A stretch of 64,000 nt of DNA from NCBI GenBank assembly GCA_030765525.1, contig JAVCCK010000019.1, positions 17,320-81,319 of the forward strand. The letters are read 5' to 3'. The translations under genes were made by a program, and so were the position numbers. How positions within the stretch are numbered: position 1 is the stretch's first letter; each line of letters begins with the position of its first letter. This document shows positions 63,295 to 64,000 of the stretch, piece after piece. A model generated the notes under the pieces. It ran no database searches, was not told where the DNA came from, and saw nothing but the letters and a program-made list of their open reading frames with translations. Origin of the DNA: Candidatus Lernaella stagnicola (GTDB lineage Bacteria > Lernaellota > Lernaellaia > Lernaellales > Lernaellaceae).

Positions 63295-64000
63295 ATGTCG
63301 CAAACCCTGGTGCTTATGCCCGCCTTCAACGAGCAGGCGCGCATCGCCGAGATTATCACCCAAGTGCGGGCCATCGACCCGGCGTGGGACGTGCTCGTCG
63401 TCGACGACGGCAGCCACGACGACACCGCCCGGGAAGCGATACGTGCCGGGGCCGCAGTGGTGCGACACCCTTTCAATCTCGGCTACGGCGCGGCGCTGCA
63501 AACCGCGTACAAATACGCCGCCCACCACGGTTACCGCTTCGCGCTGCAAATGGACGCCGACGGCCAACACCCTCCCGAGGAAGCGTCGAAACTGCTGGCG
63601 CCGGTGTGCGAGGGACAGGTCGACATGGCCATCGGCTCGCGCTTTCTGGCCGGTGGCGGCGGGTATGAAGTGCCGGCGGCCCGGCGGCTGGGTATCGCGC
63701 TGTTCGGCGGATTGGCTCGGTTGCTCACGGGTGTGGACATGAGCGACGTCACCTCCGGCTTCGCGGCGGTCGGGCGGCGCGGCATTCTGCTGTTTTCCGG
63801 CGACCGTTTCCCGGCCGATTACCCCGACGCCGATCTGCGAATCATGCTGCACAAAGTCGGCCTGCGGGTGCGTGAAGTACCGATCACCATGCGCGCCAAC
63901 CCGGCGGGCAAATCGATGCACGGCGGTGTGCTGAGCGTGTGGTATGTGATCAAAATGCTCATCAGCATGTTCGTAGTCTGGATTACGCGCTTCGAAGCGC
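63295..64000 (+). CDS. Family 2 glycosyltransferase, DPM1-like (cut by window end)
   Basis: Open to the end of the window (235 codons read), no stop. LVLMPAFNEQARIAEII, VVDDGSHDDT and LQMDADGQHPPEE are the GT2 signatures of polyprenyl-phosphate (dolichyl-phosphate-like) sugar transferases. Such enzymes make the lipid-linked donors used by GT39/GT-C transferases like those in this window. ATG 63295 with AAAGGAG upstream. The hydrophobic end (VVWITRF) may be the start of a membrane helix. Confidence 0.85.
   Translation, partial: MSQTLVLMPAFNEQARIAEIITQVRAIDPAWDVLVVDDGSHDDTAREAIRAGAAVVRHPFNLGYGAALQTAYKYAAHHGYRFALQMDADGQHPPEEASKLLAPVCEGQVDMAIGSRFLAGGGGYEVPAARRLGIALFGGLARLLTGVDMSDVTSGFAAVGRRGILLFSGDRFPADYPDADLRIMLHKVGLRVREVPITMRANPAGKSMHGGVLSVWYVIKMLISMFVVWITRFEA

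Overview
This 64 kb window is a gene-dense, GC-rich (about 60 percent by eye) bacterial chromosome segment with about 48 protein genes on both strands. I saw no rRNA, tRNA, CRISPR array, insertion sequence, integrase or phage gene. The cell is most likely Gram-negative: there are many lipobox signal peptides, an RND/MMPL exporter, a TonB-like protein and periplasmic-type binding proteins. The most distinctive trait is a set of exported proteins with long Asp/Asn linkers, usually just after the lipid-anchored cysteine. Together with Ser/Thr kinase-WD40 fusions and single-Cys or Cys-rich lipoproteins, this suggests a deltaproteobacterial/Myxococcota-like or candidate-phylum lineage (Lernaellota is a guess). 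No rRNA or marker gene is present to place it.

Layout. 0-3.1 kb: a cache-type sensor histidine kinase and a D-lactate dehydrogenase. 3.1-9.4 kb (minus): tldD-tldE-guanine deaminase-prolyl oligopeptidase. 9.5-14.9 kb: a PHP/CehA-type lipoprotein, a lipoprotein behind a near-perfect sigma-54 promoter, and an alpha/beta-hydrolase lipoprotein. 15-22.4 kb (plus): an operon of TPR/TatT-like lipoprotein, MMPL/RND transporter, PhnD-like binding protein and 5'-nucleotidase-like lipoprotein. 22.4-26.3 kb: a TonB-like protein, a small exported protein and a subtilase with a D-rich GGGCGC tail. 26.4-30.9 kb (minus): a Ser/Thr kinase with about 14 WD40 repeats followed by an FHA-GGDEF protein. 30.9-36.1 kb (minus): two radical SAM enzymes, a GT39-like membrane transferase and a cysteine-less FGE-like protein.

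36.2-45.4 kb: a Cys-rich lipoprotein, a P-loop kinase, three more alpha/beta hydrolases (all lipoproteins), a YtcJ-like amidohydrolase, a LysE-type exporter and a 92-aa exported protein. 45.4-50.7 kb: a degenerate receiver protein, a type II GAPDH-like dehydrogenase with a lysine-rich tail, then folD-folE2-pepT. 50.7-56.4 kb: a PLC-like lipoprotein with its small partner, a saccharopine dehydrogenase-like enzyme and a ZomB/AftB-like membrane transferase. 56.4-64 kb: a phosphofructokinase, a hydrolase-glcD-glcF operon, a repeated-domain exported protein, a MaoC hydratase and two family 2 glycosyltransferases, the last cut by the window end.

Themes. Carbon metabolism is visible as D-lactate production (ldhA) and 2-hydroxyacid oxidation (glcDF), plus PFK and a GAPDH homologue. 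C1/folate supply is represented by folD-folE2. A large surface-hydrolase repertoire (S9 and S8 peptidases, PHP, PLC, 5'-nucleotidase and several lipases/esterases) fits a scavenging heterotroph. Several signalling proteins look re-purposed: a receiver without its Asp, a GGDEF domain reading GGEKF and an FGE fold without its cysteines. Start codons were set from Shine-Dalgarno spacing where the longest frame looked wrong.
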